NCBI GenBank assembly: GCA_965198655.1
Contig: OZ240668.1
Location: 3,658,001-3,722,000, forward strand
Source of the DNA: Lichenicola sp965198655
GTDB lineage: Bacteria > Pseudomonadota > Alphaproteobacteria > Acetobacterales > Acetobacteraceae
Direction: 5' to 3'
DNA: 64,000 nucleotides
Notes under the pieces: model-generated
What the model was told of the DNA's origin: nothing
The model's input: the letters and a program-made list of their open reading frames with translations, nothing else
Databases searched by the model: none
Shown here: one piece after another, positions 42,774 to 51,203 of the stretch
How the letters are laid out: every line of letters begins with the position of its first letter
Position numbering within the stretch: position 1 is the stretch's first letter
Translations under genes and position numbers: made by a program

Positions 42774-43835
42774 ATGACCAGCCACGCATCCCTGTTCGTG
42801 GGCGATCCGGCGCCCTGGTTCCGCCAGCGCTGCACGACCCGGCAGGGCGACTACACCTTCGACATGACCGCCGGACGCTACGTCGTCCTGTTTCTGTTCG
42901 GCTCGTCGCTCCATCCGCAGGCGCAGCAGGCGCTCCAGGCGGTGCGGACGCATCATCGCCTGTTCGACGACCATCAGGCCAGCTTCTTCGGCGTCAGCGC
43001 CGATCCGGACGACGAGCGGGACGGCCGGCTGCAGGCGGTCCTGCCGGGGATCCGCTATTTCTTCGACGCGGATCATGTGATCGGCCGCCTGTATGGCGCC
43101 TGGCCGCAGCAGCCGGGAACGGGGCCGGCGCGGTCGCTCTGGTACGTGCTCGATCCTTCCTTGCGGATCTGCGCCGTCCTGCTGGACGAGCCGGGTGCTG
43201 CCGGACAGATCATGGCGATGCTGGACAGCCTGCCGTCGCTGGACGAGGCGCCCGGTGCACCCGCGCCGGTGCTGCTGCTGCCCGACGTGTTCGAGCCCGA
43301 GTTCTGCGACCGGCTGATCGGCTACTACGACCGTTCCGAGACCCAACTCTCCGGCGTGTTCACGCAGGTCGGCGATGGCGCCTCGCGCACCGTGACCGAT
43401 ACCGGCTTCAAGCGGCGTCGGGATTGTCCGGTGCGCGACCGCGGGCTGGTCGGGCAGATCCAGGCCCGGATCGTCCGCAGGGTGGTTCCGGAGATACGCA
43501 AGGTGTTCCAGTTCGAGGCAAGCCAGCTCGAACGGCTGATCCTGGCCTCCTACGACGCCGACGATCGCGGCTGCTTCGGGGCGCATCGCGACAACACGGT
43601 CGCGGCGACGCGACATCGCCGCTTCGCGATATCGATCAACCTGAACCAGGGCTTCGCCGGCGGCGAGCTGGTGTTTCCGGAGTTCAGCCGTCGGGGCTAC
43701 CGGGCGGGCGCCGGCGGGGCCGTCGTGTTCTCGTGCTCGCTGATGCACCAGGTCACGCCGGTCACGGCGGGGCGGCGGCTCGCCTGCCTGCCGTTCGTGT
43801 TCGACGAGGCGGCGGCCGCCGCCAGGACCGCCTGA
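42774..43835 (+). CDS. 2OG-Fe(II) oxygenase with N-terminal redoxin-like domain
   Basis: 353 residues from ATG 42774 (AGGA 8 bases upstream). Residues 1-150 look like a peroxiredoxin/thioredoxin fold (FVGDPAPWFRQRC, YVVLFLFGSSLHP), but the peroxidatic Cys position is not Cys, so it is likely redox-inactive. Residues 165-345 are a prolyl-4-hydroxylase-type 2OG dioxygenase: Fe ligands His271 and Asp273 (GAHRDNT) and His325 (SLMHQV), 2OG-binding Arg335. The substrate may be a protein side chain. It sits among purine genes but on the opposite strand and may be unrelated to them. Confidence 0.82.
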   Translation: MTSHASLFVGDPAPWFRQRCTTRQGDYTFDMTAGRYVVLFLFGSSLHPQAQQALQAVRTHHRLFDDHQASFFGVSADPDDERDGRLQAVLPGIRYFFDADHVIGRLYGAWPQQPGTGPARSLWYVLDPSLRICAVLLDEPGAAGQIMAMLDSLPSLDEAPGAPAPVLLLPDVFEPEFCDRLIGYYDRSETQLSGVFTQVGDGASRTVTDTGFKRRRDCPVRDRGLVGQIQARIVRRVVPEIRKVFQFEASQLERLILASYDADDRGCFGAHRDNTVAATRHRRFAISINLNQGFAGGELVFPEFSRRGYRAGAGGAVVFSCSLMHQVTPVTAGRRLACLPFVFDEAAAAARTA

Positions 43836-43930
43836 CACGATCATCCTGCGTCGCGTCGCCGGCGATGGACGGTTCGGCCGCCCGCTTCCGTTCGTGATCC
43901 AGCCGTTCGAATCCCCGGGGAGGAATGCCG

Positions 43931-45223
43931 TCAACGTCCCGTCGATCGGTTCCAGACCCGGTCGCCCAGGACGAACGTCTGCGCCACGGCGCGATCGTCG
44001 CCGAGGATCTGCAGCGCGAACAGCCGGTCGGCGAGCGAGGCTCCCCGCGTCCGGCGCGCGAGCAACGGCGTGGCCGCCTGGTCCAGCACGATGAAGTCGG
44101 CCTCCTGCCCGGGCTCAAGACTGCCGACATGAGCATCCACGCGCAGCAGGCCAGCACCCCCGGCGGTCGCCAGGTAGAGCGCTGCAAACGGGTCCAGCAC
44201 GTCGCCGCGGGCAAGGGCCGCCTGATAGGCAAGGCCGGCCGTGCGCAGCATCGACAGGCTGGTCCCGGCGCCGATGTCGGTGCCGAGCCCCAGGCGGACG
44301 CCGTGGCGGATGGCCCGACCGAAGTCGAAGAAACCGGAGCCGAGGAACAGGTTGGAGCTCGGGCAGCAGGCGATGCCAGCGCCGGCCTCGGCCAGGCGGC
44401 GCACGGCGCGATCGTCGGTCCACACCGCGTGAGCGAAAACCGACCTCGGTCCGACCAGCCCGAAGCGGTCGTAGACGTCGAGATAGTCGGCCGCGTCGGG
44501 ATACCGCGTCACCACGGCCGCGCACTCGCGCTCGTTCTCGGCCAGGTGGGTGTGAAGCAGCACGTCCGGATGCGCCGCCAGCAGCGCGTCGGCCGTCCTG
44601 AGCTGATCGTCCGACGAGGTCAGCAGGAAGCGCGGCGTCACCGCGTAGCCCAGGCGCCCGCGGCCCCGCCAGCGGCGGATCAGCGCGTCGCTGTCGGTCA
44701 ACGCCGCGTGCGGCGTGTCGGCCAGTCCGTCCGGTCCGAGATCCATCAGGACCTTCCCGCAGACGATGCGCATCCTCCTCCCGAGTGCTGCCTCGAACAG
44801 TGCATCCACCGATGGTGGATGCACGGTCGGGAACACCAGCGCGGAGGTGGTCCCGTTCCGGAGCAGCTCGGCGAGAAAGAACGCGGCCGCCGCGTCCGCA
44901 TGTCCGCGGGAGGCGAAAGCCTTCTCGACAGGGAAGACGTGCCGATCGAGCCAGTCCAGCAGTTGCCCGCCCTGCGCGGCGATGGCGTCGATCTGCGGGT
45001 AGTGGACGTGCGCGTCGACGAAGCCCGGCACGATCAGCCCGTCCAGCCGGTCGACCCGCAGGCCGGGAAACCTGCCGACGACCTCGTCGTGCGGGCCACG
45101 CGCCACGACGAGGCCGGCCTCGACCACCAGCAGGCCATCGGGTTCATGCCGGATCGCCGACGGATCGCGCCGCGGGTCCCGCGCCACCGACAGCAGTTCG
45201 CCGCGATACCCCTTGGGCGTCAT
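43931..45223 (-). CDS. guaD: Guanine deaminase
   Basis: 430 residues of the amidohydrolase superfamily. Motifs: PGFVDAHVHYPQ (zinc ligands HxH), LLHTHLAENERE, VFAHAVWTDD, and LGTDIGAGTSLSML with the final Asp. These are characteristic of GuaD, which hydrolyses guanine to xanthine and ammonia in the cytoplasm. Last gene of the leftward purine run; 120 bases separate it from uraH, so it may have its own promoter or be read through. Confidence 0.93.
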   Translation of the reverse strand: MTPKGYRGELLSVARDPRRDPSAIRHEPDGLLVVEAGLVVARGPHDEVVGRFPGLRVDRLDGLIVPGFVDAHVHYPQIDAIAAQGGQLLDWLDRHVFPVEKAFASRGHADAAAAFFLAELLRNGTTSALVFPTVHPPSVDALFEAALGRRMRIVCGKVLMDLGPDGLADTPHAALTDSDALIRRWRGRGRLGYAVTPRFLLTSSDDQLRTADALLAAHPDVLLHTHLAENERECAAVVTRYPDAADYLDVYDRFGLVGPRSVFAHAVWTDDRAVRRLAEAGAGIACCPSSNLFLGSGFFDFGRAIRHGVRLGLGTDIGAGTSLSMLRTAGLAYQAALARGDVLDPFAALYLATAGGAGLLRVDAHVGSLEPGQEADFIVLDQAATPLLARRTRGASLADRLFALQILGDDRAVAQTFVLGDRVWNRSTGR

Positions 45224-45343
45224 CCGCCGCCGGGCTGCGACGGTTGCGCCGGCGTGACGATGCCGACCGGCGCGGTCAGTCGCGCGCAGGACGCTGCCGG
45301 GAGCCCGTCGCGCACGGATCGGGCCAGGACGCGCACTCCCAGC

Positions 45344-45673
45344 TCAGCCACCCCGATAGGTCGAGTAGCCATAGGGCGAGATCAGCAGCGGGACGTGGTA
45401 GTGACCCGCCTCGGCGATGCCGAACTCGACGGCGACGACGTCGAGGAAGGGCGGGTCGGGCAATGCCACGCCCAGCCTGCGGAAATGATCCGCGACCCCG
45501 AACTCGAGCCGGTAGCGGCCGGCCTGCAGCACGGGCAGGCCGGAACAGCGGCCGTCCGCGCCGGTGGCGCCGTCGAACAGCCGGGTGCCGTCCGCCCGCG
45601 ACAGGCGCAGCGCGATCCCCGCCGCCGGCCGGCCATGGGCGGTGTCGAGGACGTGCGTCGACACGCTGGTCAC
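45344..45673 (-). CDS. uraH: 5-hydroxyisourate hydrolase (transthyretin-like)
   Basis: 109 residues from GTG 45673, which overlaps the stop of the FAD gene (GTGA); a longer frame upstream is not needed. The transthyretin-like fold is shown by STHVLDTAHGRPA at the start and the C-terminal GHYHVPLL followed by SPYGYSTYRGG, the HIUase end motif (commonly YRGS; Gly replaces Ser here). It converts 5-hydroxyisourate to OHCU. The FAD enzyme that would make HIU and the decarboxylase that consumes OHCU are encoded immediately upstream. Confidence 0.95.
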   Translation of the reverse strand: MTSVSTHVLDTAHGRPAAGIALRLSRADGTRLFDGATGADGRCSGLPVLQAGRYRLEFGVADHFRRLGVALPDPPFLDVVAVEFGIAEAGHYHVPLLISPYGYSTYRGG

Positions 45674-47121
45674 TCGGCGACCTCCCGCAGGGGCCGCGGC
45701 CATTCGCCCAGGAACTCCGCCTCGTCATAGGCGAGCAGGTCCGCGAGCAGCGCGTCCCGGTCGTCCCCGAACAACTGGTCGGTCACGGCCCGCACCAGGC
45801 GCGGCAGCGCGGTGCGCAGGCCGGACAGCGCCGACGCCGACAGCCCGAGGCTGACCAGCGCCGAGTAGTTGAACGAGAACAGGCCGTGCAGCGCGGGCGC
45901 GTCGTCGGGGCGGCGCGGCAGCAGCTCGAAGCCCGGCCCCAGATAGGGATGCGCGTCGATCACCGGGTTCTCCTTGCCCGGCGGCGGCGTGAAGCGGTCG
46001 GACCAGCGCGCGATGCGGTCCGCCACCAGCCGCAGCTCCGGCCGGAGTGCCGGATCGCTGACGAGGCCGGTCGAGAGCACCACGAAGTCGAACACGTGCT
46101 CGGCCTCCGGCGTGACGATGCGCACCATCCCATCCTCCGCGACCACCGACAGCCAGGGTGCTCCGAGATGCAGCGCGAAGCCCGGCCAGGCGGCGGCGCG
46201 CTCGAAGGTGTCGTTGGTGGGCGGCTGGCTGTGGCGAAGGAAGGAGGCCATCACCGCATACTTCTCCGCGTCGCCGAGCGCCGGGTAGCGGCCGGTGAAG
46301 CCGACCCGCTCCATGAACCGGATCGGGTTGATGCGGGGCAGGGACGTCCGGCGGATGAAGACGTGTGCCTCGGCGACGCCCAGCGCCAGGGCGGCGTTGG
46401 CGTTGTCGAACGCCGACGCGCCGCCGCCCAGGATGCCGATGCGGCAGCCGGCGAGTGCCGCGTAGTCGATCGGCTCGCTGGTGTGCGCATACGACGCGCG
46501 CGGCAGCGCGTCGCGGATCATGCGCGGCGTGTGCCAGCCGCCGCCGCCCTGGATGCCCGTCGCCAGCACCACCTTGCGCGCGAGCAGCGGCGGCCCCTCC
46601 GCCAGGCGCACCCTGTGCAGGCCGTCCGCCAGCGGCTCGACCAGCTCCAGCCGCGCTCGGTTGCGCACCGGCAGCGCCAGCACGCGTCGGTACCAGCGCA
46701 GGTACGCCATCCAGTCGCCGCGCGCGATCCGGCCCAGCGCCGCCCAGCCCTCCGCGCCGTGCTGCGCTTCCCACCAGGCGCGGTAGCTCAGCGCGGGGAT
46801 GCCGTGGTCGATCGGGTTGAGGTCCTTGGGCGTGCGCAGCGTGATCATCCGCGCGTAGGTGTCCCACGGCCCCTCGAACCCGGCCGGGTTCTCATCGATG
46901 ACGAGGATGTTCGACACGCGCTCGCGCAGGAGCCCGAAGGCGGCGGCGAGCCCACTCTGGCCGCCGCCGACGATCACGACCTCATGCACGTGGCCCTCGG
47001 GATGCGCACGCGGCCGCGTCCAGTCGGCGCCGCCATGCCCGATCAGCGAGAGCTGCCGCGCCAGCTCCGCTTCCAGCGCCGCCAGGCCGCCCATGGGGTC
47101 GATCGCGGCCATCGCGTTCAT
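45670..47121 (-). CDS. FAD/NAD(P)-binding monooxygenase, probable urate hydroxylase (HpyO-like)
   Basis: 483 residues from ATG 47121, overlapping the uraD stop (ATGA). Two dinucleotide-binding motifs, VVIVGGGQSGLAAA (about 48-61) and IGILGGGASAFDNA, give a flavin monooxygenase-like fold; PWDTYARMITLRTPKDLNPI lies between them. The gene sits between uraD and uraH, exactly where a urate-oxidising enzyme belongs, and there is no uricase (PucL/UOX) in the window. HpyO of Xanthomonas is a comparable FAD-dependent urate hydroxylase. Activity is therefore inferred from context plus fold. Confidence 0.78.
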   Translation of the reverse strand: MNAMAAIDPMGGLAALEAELARQLSLIGHGGADWTRPRAHPEGHVHEVVIVGGGQSGLAAAFGLLRERVSNILVIDENPAGFEGPWDTYARMITLRTPKDLNPIDHGIPALSYRAWWEAQHGAEGWAALGRIARGDWMAYLRWYRRVLALPVRNRARLELVEPLADGLHRVRLAEGPPLLARKVVLATGIQGGGGWHTPRMIRDALPRASYAHTSEPIDYAALAGCRIGILGGGASAFDNANAALALGVAEAHVFIRRTSLPRINPIRFMERVGFTGRYPALGDAEKYAVMASFLRHSQPPTNDTFERAAAWPGFALHLGAPWLSVVAEDGMVRIVTPEAEHVFDFVVLSTGLVSDPALRPELRLVADRIARWSDRFTPPPGKENPVIDAHPYLGPGFELLPRRPDDAPALHGLFSFNYSALVSLGLSASALSGLRTALPRLVRAVTDQLFGDDRDALLADLLAYDEAEFLGEWPRPLREVAE

Positions 47122-47570
47122 CGCTCCTCCAGCCGCAGCCGAACGATCTCGCCGATCTGCCCGATCGCGGTCGCCAGCTCGGCGTCCCGGTCGTTGAGGA
47201 GGCGGCGCTCCATCGCCGCCAGGATGCCGGCCTTGTTCGTCAGCCGCACGCAGATGACGAACGGAAAACCGAACCGGTCGCGATAGGCGGCATTGAGCGC
47301 GTGGAACCGCTCGAACTCGTCGGGCGTCAGCCGGTCGAGCCCGGCGGAGGCCTGTTCGGCGGCGGACGCCGCGGTCAGGGTCCCGTCGACCGCCGCCCTG
47401 CCGGCAAGCTCGGGATGGGCGCGGACCAGGCCGAGCCGCTCGTCGGGGGTGGCGAGCCGGAGCACGGCCATCAGGTCGGCGTGGCGGTCGCCCGAGGATG
47501 GACGGGCATCGGCGCGGGACTCGACCCAGGGAGTATGCTCGAACAGTGAAGGCCAGGGGCGTTGCCACAT
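47118..47570 (-). CDS. uraD: OHCU decarboxylase with N-terminus replaced by a repeat
   Basis: About 150 residues from ATG 47570; normal UraD has about 165-175. Catalytic features are present: His in RAHPELAGRAA, then LTAASAAEQASAGLDRL, LNAAYRDRFGFPFVICVR and RRLLNDRDAELATAI. It converts OHCU to S-allantoin. The usual start (about 15-20 residues before the FEHSPWVA-like motif) is missing: the motif SLFEHTPWVES is preceded directly by the palindromic repeat, and the only suitable ATG lies inside that repeat. The protein may still work because the lost residues precede the core, but the repeat must now supply start and ribosome binding. Confidence 0.88.
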   Translation of the reverse strand: MWQRPWPSLFEHTPWVESRADARPSSGDRHADLMAVLRLATPDERLGLVRAHPELAGRAAVDGTLTAASAAEQASAGLDRLTPDEFERFHALNAAYRDRFGFPFVICVRLTNKAGILAAMERRLLNDRDAELATAIGQIGEIVRLRLEER

Positions 47571-47715
47571 CGATCTGCTTCGCAGCATCGATCCGCTCCG
47601 CGGCTCGATCCCACTGGGGCCGCAGGCCCCAGACCCCGATTTGTTGAGGATTATCTTCATAAAATGGGGTTTGGGGCCTGCGGCCCCAGCGGGTCCAGGG
47701 CAGCGCCCTGGCCTT
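47549..47715. repeat. Composite palindromic repeat, copy 2 (overlaps uraD start)
   Basis: 167 bp bounded by AAGGCCAGG and CCTGGCCTT. It is the longest copy: one arm carries an extra segment with ATCGATCTGCTTCGCAGC and a GATCC/GATCG stretch, and the centre differs (AAAATGGGGTTTGGGGCC). Hairpins ACTGGGGCCgcaGGCCCCAG, TTGGGGCCtgcGGCCCCAG and CCAGGGCagcGCCCTGG are visible. It lies between puuE and uraD in an otherwise tightly packed leftward run, 16 bases after the puuE stop, and provides the first codons of uraD. Confidence 0.88.
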
Positions 47716-47731
47716 GTCTTCCACACACGGT

Positions 47732-48619
47732 TCACGGCGGATGGACCTCCATCCAGTGCCGTGCGATGGCGATGCGGGGCCCGATCCAGGCCTGCCCGCT
47801 GCCGATCGCGTGGTCCACGAAGCGGGCCAGCGCGCGGGCCCGGCCCGGCCGCCCGGCGATCCGGCCGTGCAGGCCGACCGACATCATCCGGCCGCCCTCC
47901 TCACAAAGCTGGTCGAAGGTGTCGCGCAGGGTGCGAAAGAACTGCTCGCCCTCGGTGAAGCCGTTGAGGGCGACGAACTTCATGTCGTTGGCGTCGAGCG
48001 AGTACGGCACGACGAGTTGGGCGCGGCCGTGCCGGCGGTCCCAGTACGGGAGGTCGTCGGCGTAGCTGTCGGCGTCGTAGACGAAGCCGCCCTCCTCCGC
48101 GACCAGGCGCGCGGTGTTGGGCGAGGTGCGGCCCTGGTACCAGCCGGACGGCCGACTGCCGGTCAACCGCGTGTGCAGCGCGATCGCCTCGGCGATGTGT
48201 GCGCGCTCGGTCGCCTCGGGCACGGTCTGGTAGTCGATCCAGCGCAGGCCGTGGCTGGCGATCTCCCACCCGGCGGACAGCATCGCCGCGACGGCGGCGG
48301 GATTCATCTCCATCGCCCGGGCGACGCCGAACACCGTGATCGGCACGCGGCGCTCGGTGAACAAACGGTGCAGCCGCCAGAAGCCGGCGCGGCTGCCGTA
48401 CTCGTAGAGGCTTTCCATCGCCATCGCCCGACCGGGATGGCTGGGGGCGCCGACCATCTCCGACAGGAACGCTTCCGAGCCCGCATCGCCGTTGAGGACG
48501 CTGTTCTCGGCCCCCTCCTCGTAGTTGAGGACGAACTGGACGGCGATCCGCGCGCCGCCGGGCCAGCGCGGGTCGGGCGGGCTGGCGCCGTAGCCGACGA
48601 GGTCGCGTTCGCCGCTCAT
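47732..48619 (-). CDS. puuE: Allantoinase, PuuE type (polysaccharide deacetylase fold)
   Basis: 295 residues from ATG 48619, overlapping the aminotransferase stop (ATGA). NodB-like fold: YEEGAENSVLNGD, ESLYEYGSRAGFWRLHRLF, EIASHGLRWIDYQ and SGWYQGRTSPNT are the hallmarks of metal-independent PuuE allantoinases. It opens allantoin to allantoate in the cytoplasm. Order on the strand is pucG-puuE-[repeat]-uraD-FAD enzyme-uraH, so product and substrate genes are adjacent. Confidence 0.95.
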   Translation of the reverse strand: MSGERDLVGYGASPPDPRWPGGARIAVQFVLNYEEGAENSVLNGDAGSEAFLSEMVGAPSHPGRAMAMESLYEYGSRAGFWRLHRLFTERRVPITVFGVARAMEMNPAAVAAMLSAGWEIASHGLRWIDYQTVPEATERAHIAEAIALHTRLTGSRPSGWYQGRTSPNTARLVAEEGGFVYDADSYADDLPYWDRRHGRAQLVVPYSLDANDMKFVALNGFTEGEQFFRTLRDTFDQLCEEGGRMMSVGLHGRIAGRPGRARALARFVDHAIGSGQAWIGPRIAIARHWMEVHPP

Positions 48620-49857
48620 GCGTCCCATGCCTCCATCGCCGCCGACACCGCCTCGCCGGGCGGAAGCCTGTGGCCCTCGCGCCGCAGACAGGCCTCGAGG
48701 GCTGCCAGCGTGATCAGCACCTTGTGCTTGCGCGCGTTGTAGCCCATCGCGCCGATCCGCCAGATCCGGCCGGCGAGCGGACCGAAGGCGGTGCCGATCT
48801 CGATCTCGAACTGCTCGCGCATCGCGGTGCGCACGCGCTCGCCGTCGATGCCGTCGGGGATGTGCACGCCGGTCACGTTGGTCATGCGGTGGCGGTCGTC
48901 GCCGAACACCGCGAGGCCCATCGCGCGCAGCCCGGCGGTCATGGCCCGCCCGGCGGCAGCATGGCGCGCCCATCCCGCCGCCAGCCCTTCGCCGAGCGCC
49001 ACGCGCGCGCATTCGCGGGCGGCGTACAGCATCGAGGTCGCCTCCGTGTGGTGGTTCAGGCGGTGCTCCGACCAGTAGTCCATGATCATGGCGAGGTCGA
49101 AGTAGTTGGACCCGATGCGCGGCCCGGTGCCATCGCGCAGGTCGTCGCGGCGGAGGCCCCGCTCGACATGCCGACGGGCGAGGATGCGCTCGGCGGCCGG
49201 CTCGGACAGGGTGATGGGCGCCGAGCCGGACGGGCCGCCGAGGCATTTCTGCAGGCCTGCGGTCACGACGTCGGCGCCCCAGCGGTCGGCGGCGACCTCC
49301 ATCCCGCCGATCGTCGCGGTGGCGTCGACGTAGCAGAGCGCGCCCGCCCTCCGGCACAGCGCGCCCAGCCCGTCGAGCGGCTGCGCCATCGTCGTGGAAG
49401 TGTCGCCGTGGATGGTGGCGACCAGGCTCGGGCCGACGCGCGCGATCGCGTCGGCGATCGCGTCGGTCCCGACCACCTCGCCCCAGGGGGCGTCGACGGT
49501 CTCGACCACCGCGCCGATGCGGGCCAGGATCTCGGTCAGCAGCAGCCCGAAGCGGCCGAAGCTGACCACGAGCACGCGGTCGCCCGGCACGACCAGGCTG
49601 ACCAGGGCCGCCTCGATCGCGGCGCGCGCGGTGCCGTCGATCAGCATGGTCCAGCGGTTCCGCGTGCCGAACACCGGGCGATAGAGTGCCATCACCTCGT
49701 TCATGTAGCCGGTCATCTCGGGATCGAACTGCCCGAGCAGGTCGGCGCCCATGGCCCGCAGCACGCGTGGATGAGCGTTGACCGGACCCGGCCCCATCAG
49801 CAGGCGCTGCGGCGGATCGATCTCGCCGAACAGGTTCGCAGGCAGGTCATGCGTCAT
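48616..49857 (-). CDS. pucG: (S)-ureidoglycine-glyoxylate aminotransferase
   Basis: 413 residues, class V aminotransferase. RLLMGPGPVNAHPRVLRAM at the start, DATATIGGMEVAADRWG, and PLP-binding Lys204 in TAGLQKCLGGPSG. The NYFDLAMIMDYWSE stretch fits PucG/HpxJ, which moves the amino group of ureidoglycine to glyoxylate, giving oxalurate and glycine. Serine-glyoxylate aminotransferase is the main alternative, but the location next to puuE and in a region with allC argues for PucG. First gene of the leftward ureide run. Confidence 0.9.
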   Translation of the reverse strand: MTHDLPANLFGEIDPPQRLLMGPGPVNAHPRVLRAMGADLLGQFDPEMTGYMNEVMALYRPVFGTRNRWTMLIDGTARAAIEAALVSLVVPGDRVLVVSFGRFGLLLTEILARIGAVVETVDAPWGEVVGTDAIADAIARVGPSLVATIHGDTSTTMAQPLDGLGALCRRAGALCYVDATATIGGMEVAADRWGADVVTAGLQKCLGGPSGSAPITLSEPAAERILARRHVERGLRRDDLRDGTGPRIGSNYFDLAMIMDYWSEHRLNHHTEATSMLYAARECARVALGEGLAAGWARHAAAGRAMTAGLRAMGLAVFGDDRHRMTNVTGVHIPDGIDGERVRTAMREQFEIEIGTAFGPLAGRIWRIGAMGYNARKHKVLITLAALEACLRREGHRLPPGEAVSAAMEAWDA

Positions 49858-50050
49858 GAACGGGGGTCCGGACGTTCGACCAGGCAGGGCCTGGCGGCGG
49901 GGCGCGGATCGGCCACGACGGGGGCATCATGCGCCTTCCCGACCGGGCGACGAAGCGGCCGTGCCGCCGGCGGGGCGCCAGCACTCGGGATCGTCCGCAC
50001 CGGCGCCGTCACCTGGTCCGGAGCGGATCGGGAAGAGCGTCCACCGGGCG

Positions 50051-51100
50051 TCAGGCGAGGAAGAAGTCGCCGAAGCCCATCCTCTTCAACCCTTGGCGAT
50101 AGGCGATGGAGCTGCGGTCGGCCGGGATGTGCGCCTCCAGCCGGAGGTCCAGGGGCAGCCGCTCGGGACGCTGCGCTTCCACGATGGCCCGGTCCTCCTC
50201 GAACACCCTCAGGTTGAAGGCGTGCACGGCCTCCACCGGCAGGTCCAGGTCGAAGTTGCGGCAGATGGGCGCGAACAAACGCGTCTGGCGCGCGGACACG
50301 GGGGAGGCCGCGTTCATGATCACCAGCCGTGCGTCATCGGGGAAGTGGATGGTCAGCGTCGCCGTGAAGGGCAACGTGACCTCGAAGTGCCGGAGCCATT
50401 GGAAGTCCTTCTGCGCCCGGCCATCCACGCCGATCGGGTAGTTCCCGACCGTGCTCCAGTAGTCGGCGACGAAGCCAAACTCGGTCTCCCGCGTCGTGTA
50501 GTCCGGCACCTCGGACTGGTCCGGATCGGCAAAGGTCGCGGTGTGGACGAAGGCGAAGTGGGCCACGTCGATGAAGCCCTCGACCTGGCGGCCCGCGAAG
50601 CCCGCGACGTCGAACGCCGGCACGTTGATCCGCTGGAAGCCCGCATCGTTCCAGTGCGGCATCGTCGGCAGCAGCGGCGCGGCGTCGCCTGCGCCCAGGG
50701 TGGTCCACACCAGGCCGAACCGCTCGACCGCGGGATAGGTGAACAGGTTCAAGCGAGACGGGATCGCCCCCTGCGGACGCGCGGGGATACGCTCGCAGCG
50801 TCCGCCGGCGCCGAAGCGCAGCCCGTGATAGGGACACACGATGCCCTCGCCGTCGTGATGCCCCATCGACAGGGGGACGCCGCGATGCGGACACACGTCG
50901 CGTGCGATCACCAGCTCTCCGCGGAGGCGGTAGAGCACCAGTTGCTCGTCCAGCAGCGTCGCCTTGACCGGGGCTTCCCCGACCTCGGCGGCGATCGCCA
51001 CCGGAAACCAGCAGGCCGCCAGCCTGTGCCAGTCCTCCCGAAGGAACGTGGCTTGCGGCGGCGGGACCGGCTCGGCCCGGGTCTGGACGATGTGGTTCAT
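50051..51100 (-). CDS. Rieske non-heme iron oxygenase alpha subunit (HpxD-like)
   Basis: 349 residues from ATG 51100. Rieske [2Fe-2S] ligands Cys70 and His72 (CPHRG) and Cys89 and His92 (CPYHG); mononuclear iron region EGFIDVAHFAFVH with Asp178, His181 and His186. It is divergent from a LysR gene and lies upstream of purine genes. In Klebsiella, HpxD is a Rieske oxygenase of this size, regulated near a LysR protein (HpxR), that hydroxylates hypoxanthine to xanthine. That makes a hypoxanthine hydroxylase the leading guess; no reductase partner (HpxE) is seen here. A vanillate-type demethylase is the alternative. Confidence 0.85.
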   Translation of the reverse strand: MNHIVQTRAEPVPPPQATFLREDWHRLAACWFPVAIAAEVGEAPVKATLLDEQLVLYRLRGELVIARDVCPHRGVPLSMGHHDGEGIVCPYHGLRFGAGGRCERIPARPQGAIPSRLNLFTYPAVERFGLVWTTLGAGDAAPLLPTMPHWNDAGFQRINVPAFDVAGFAGRQVEGFIDVAHFAFVHTATFADPDQSEVPDYTTRETEFGFVADYWSTVGNYPIGVDGRAQKDFQWLRHFEVTLPFTATLTIHFPDDARLVIMNAASPVSARQTRLFAPICRNFDLDLPVEAVHAFNLRVFEEDRAIVEAQRPERLPLDLRLEAHIPADRSSIAYRQGLKRMGFGDFFLA

Positions 51101-51168
51101 GGCTTCCTCGGAGACCGTGCCTGAACCTGAGCGTATCGATCGTCGGCGTTGCGTGCGACAAGAGGTTA

Positions 51169-51185
51169 TGCAAGACCTCGTTGCA
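51169..51185. promoter_or_regulatory. Inverted repeat in the LysR/Rieske divergent promoter
   Basis: TGCAA-N7-TTGCA, a perfect dyad of 5-base arms, in the 103-base region between the Rieske oxygenase and LysR starts. LysR-type regulators usually bind dyads of about this span in such positions. If the ATG at 51168 is used for LysR, the dyad would be inside its first codons; with ATG 51204 it is in the leader, which fits an autoregulatory site better. Confidence 0.5.
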
Positions 51186-51203
51186 AAAATTCGCACACGA
51201 GCC

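Noticed and set aside
48616..49857. Serine-glyoxylate aminotransferase of the serine cycle
   Set aside because: The neighbours are ureide genes rather than serine-cycle genes, which fits ureidoglycine-glyoxylate aminotransferase better.
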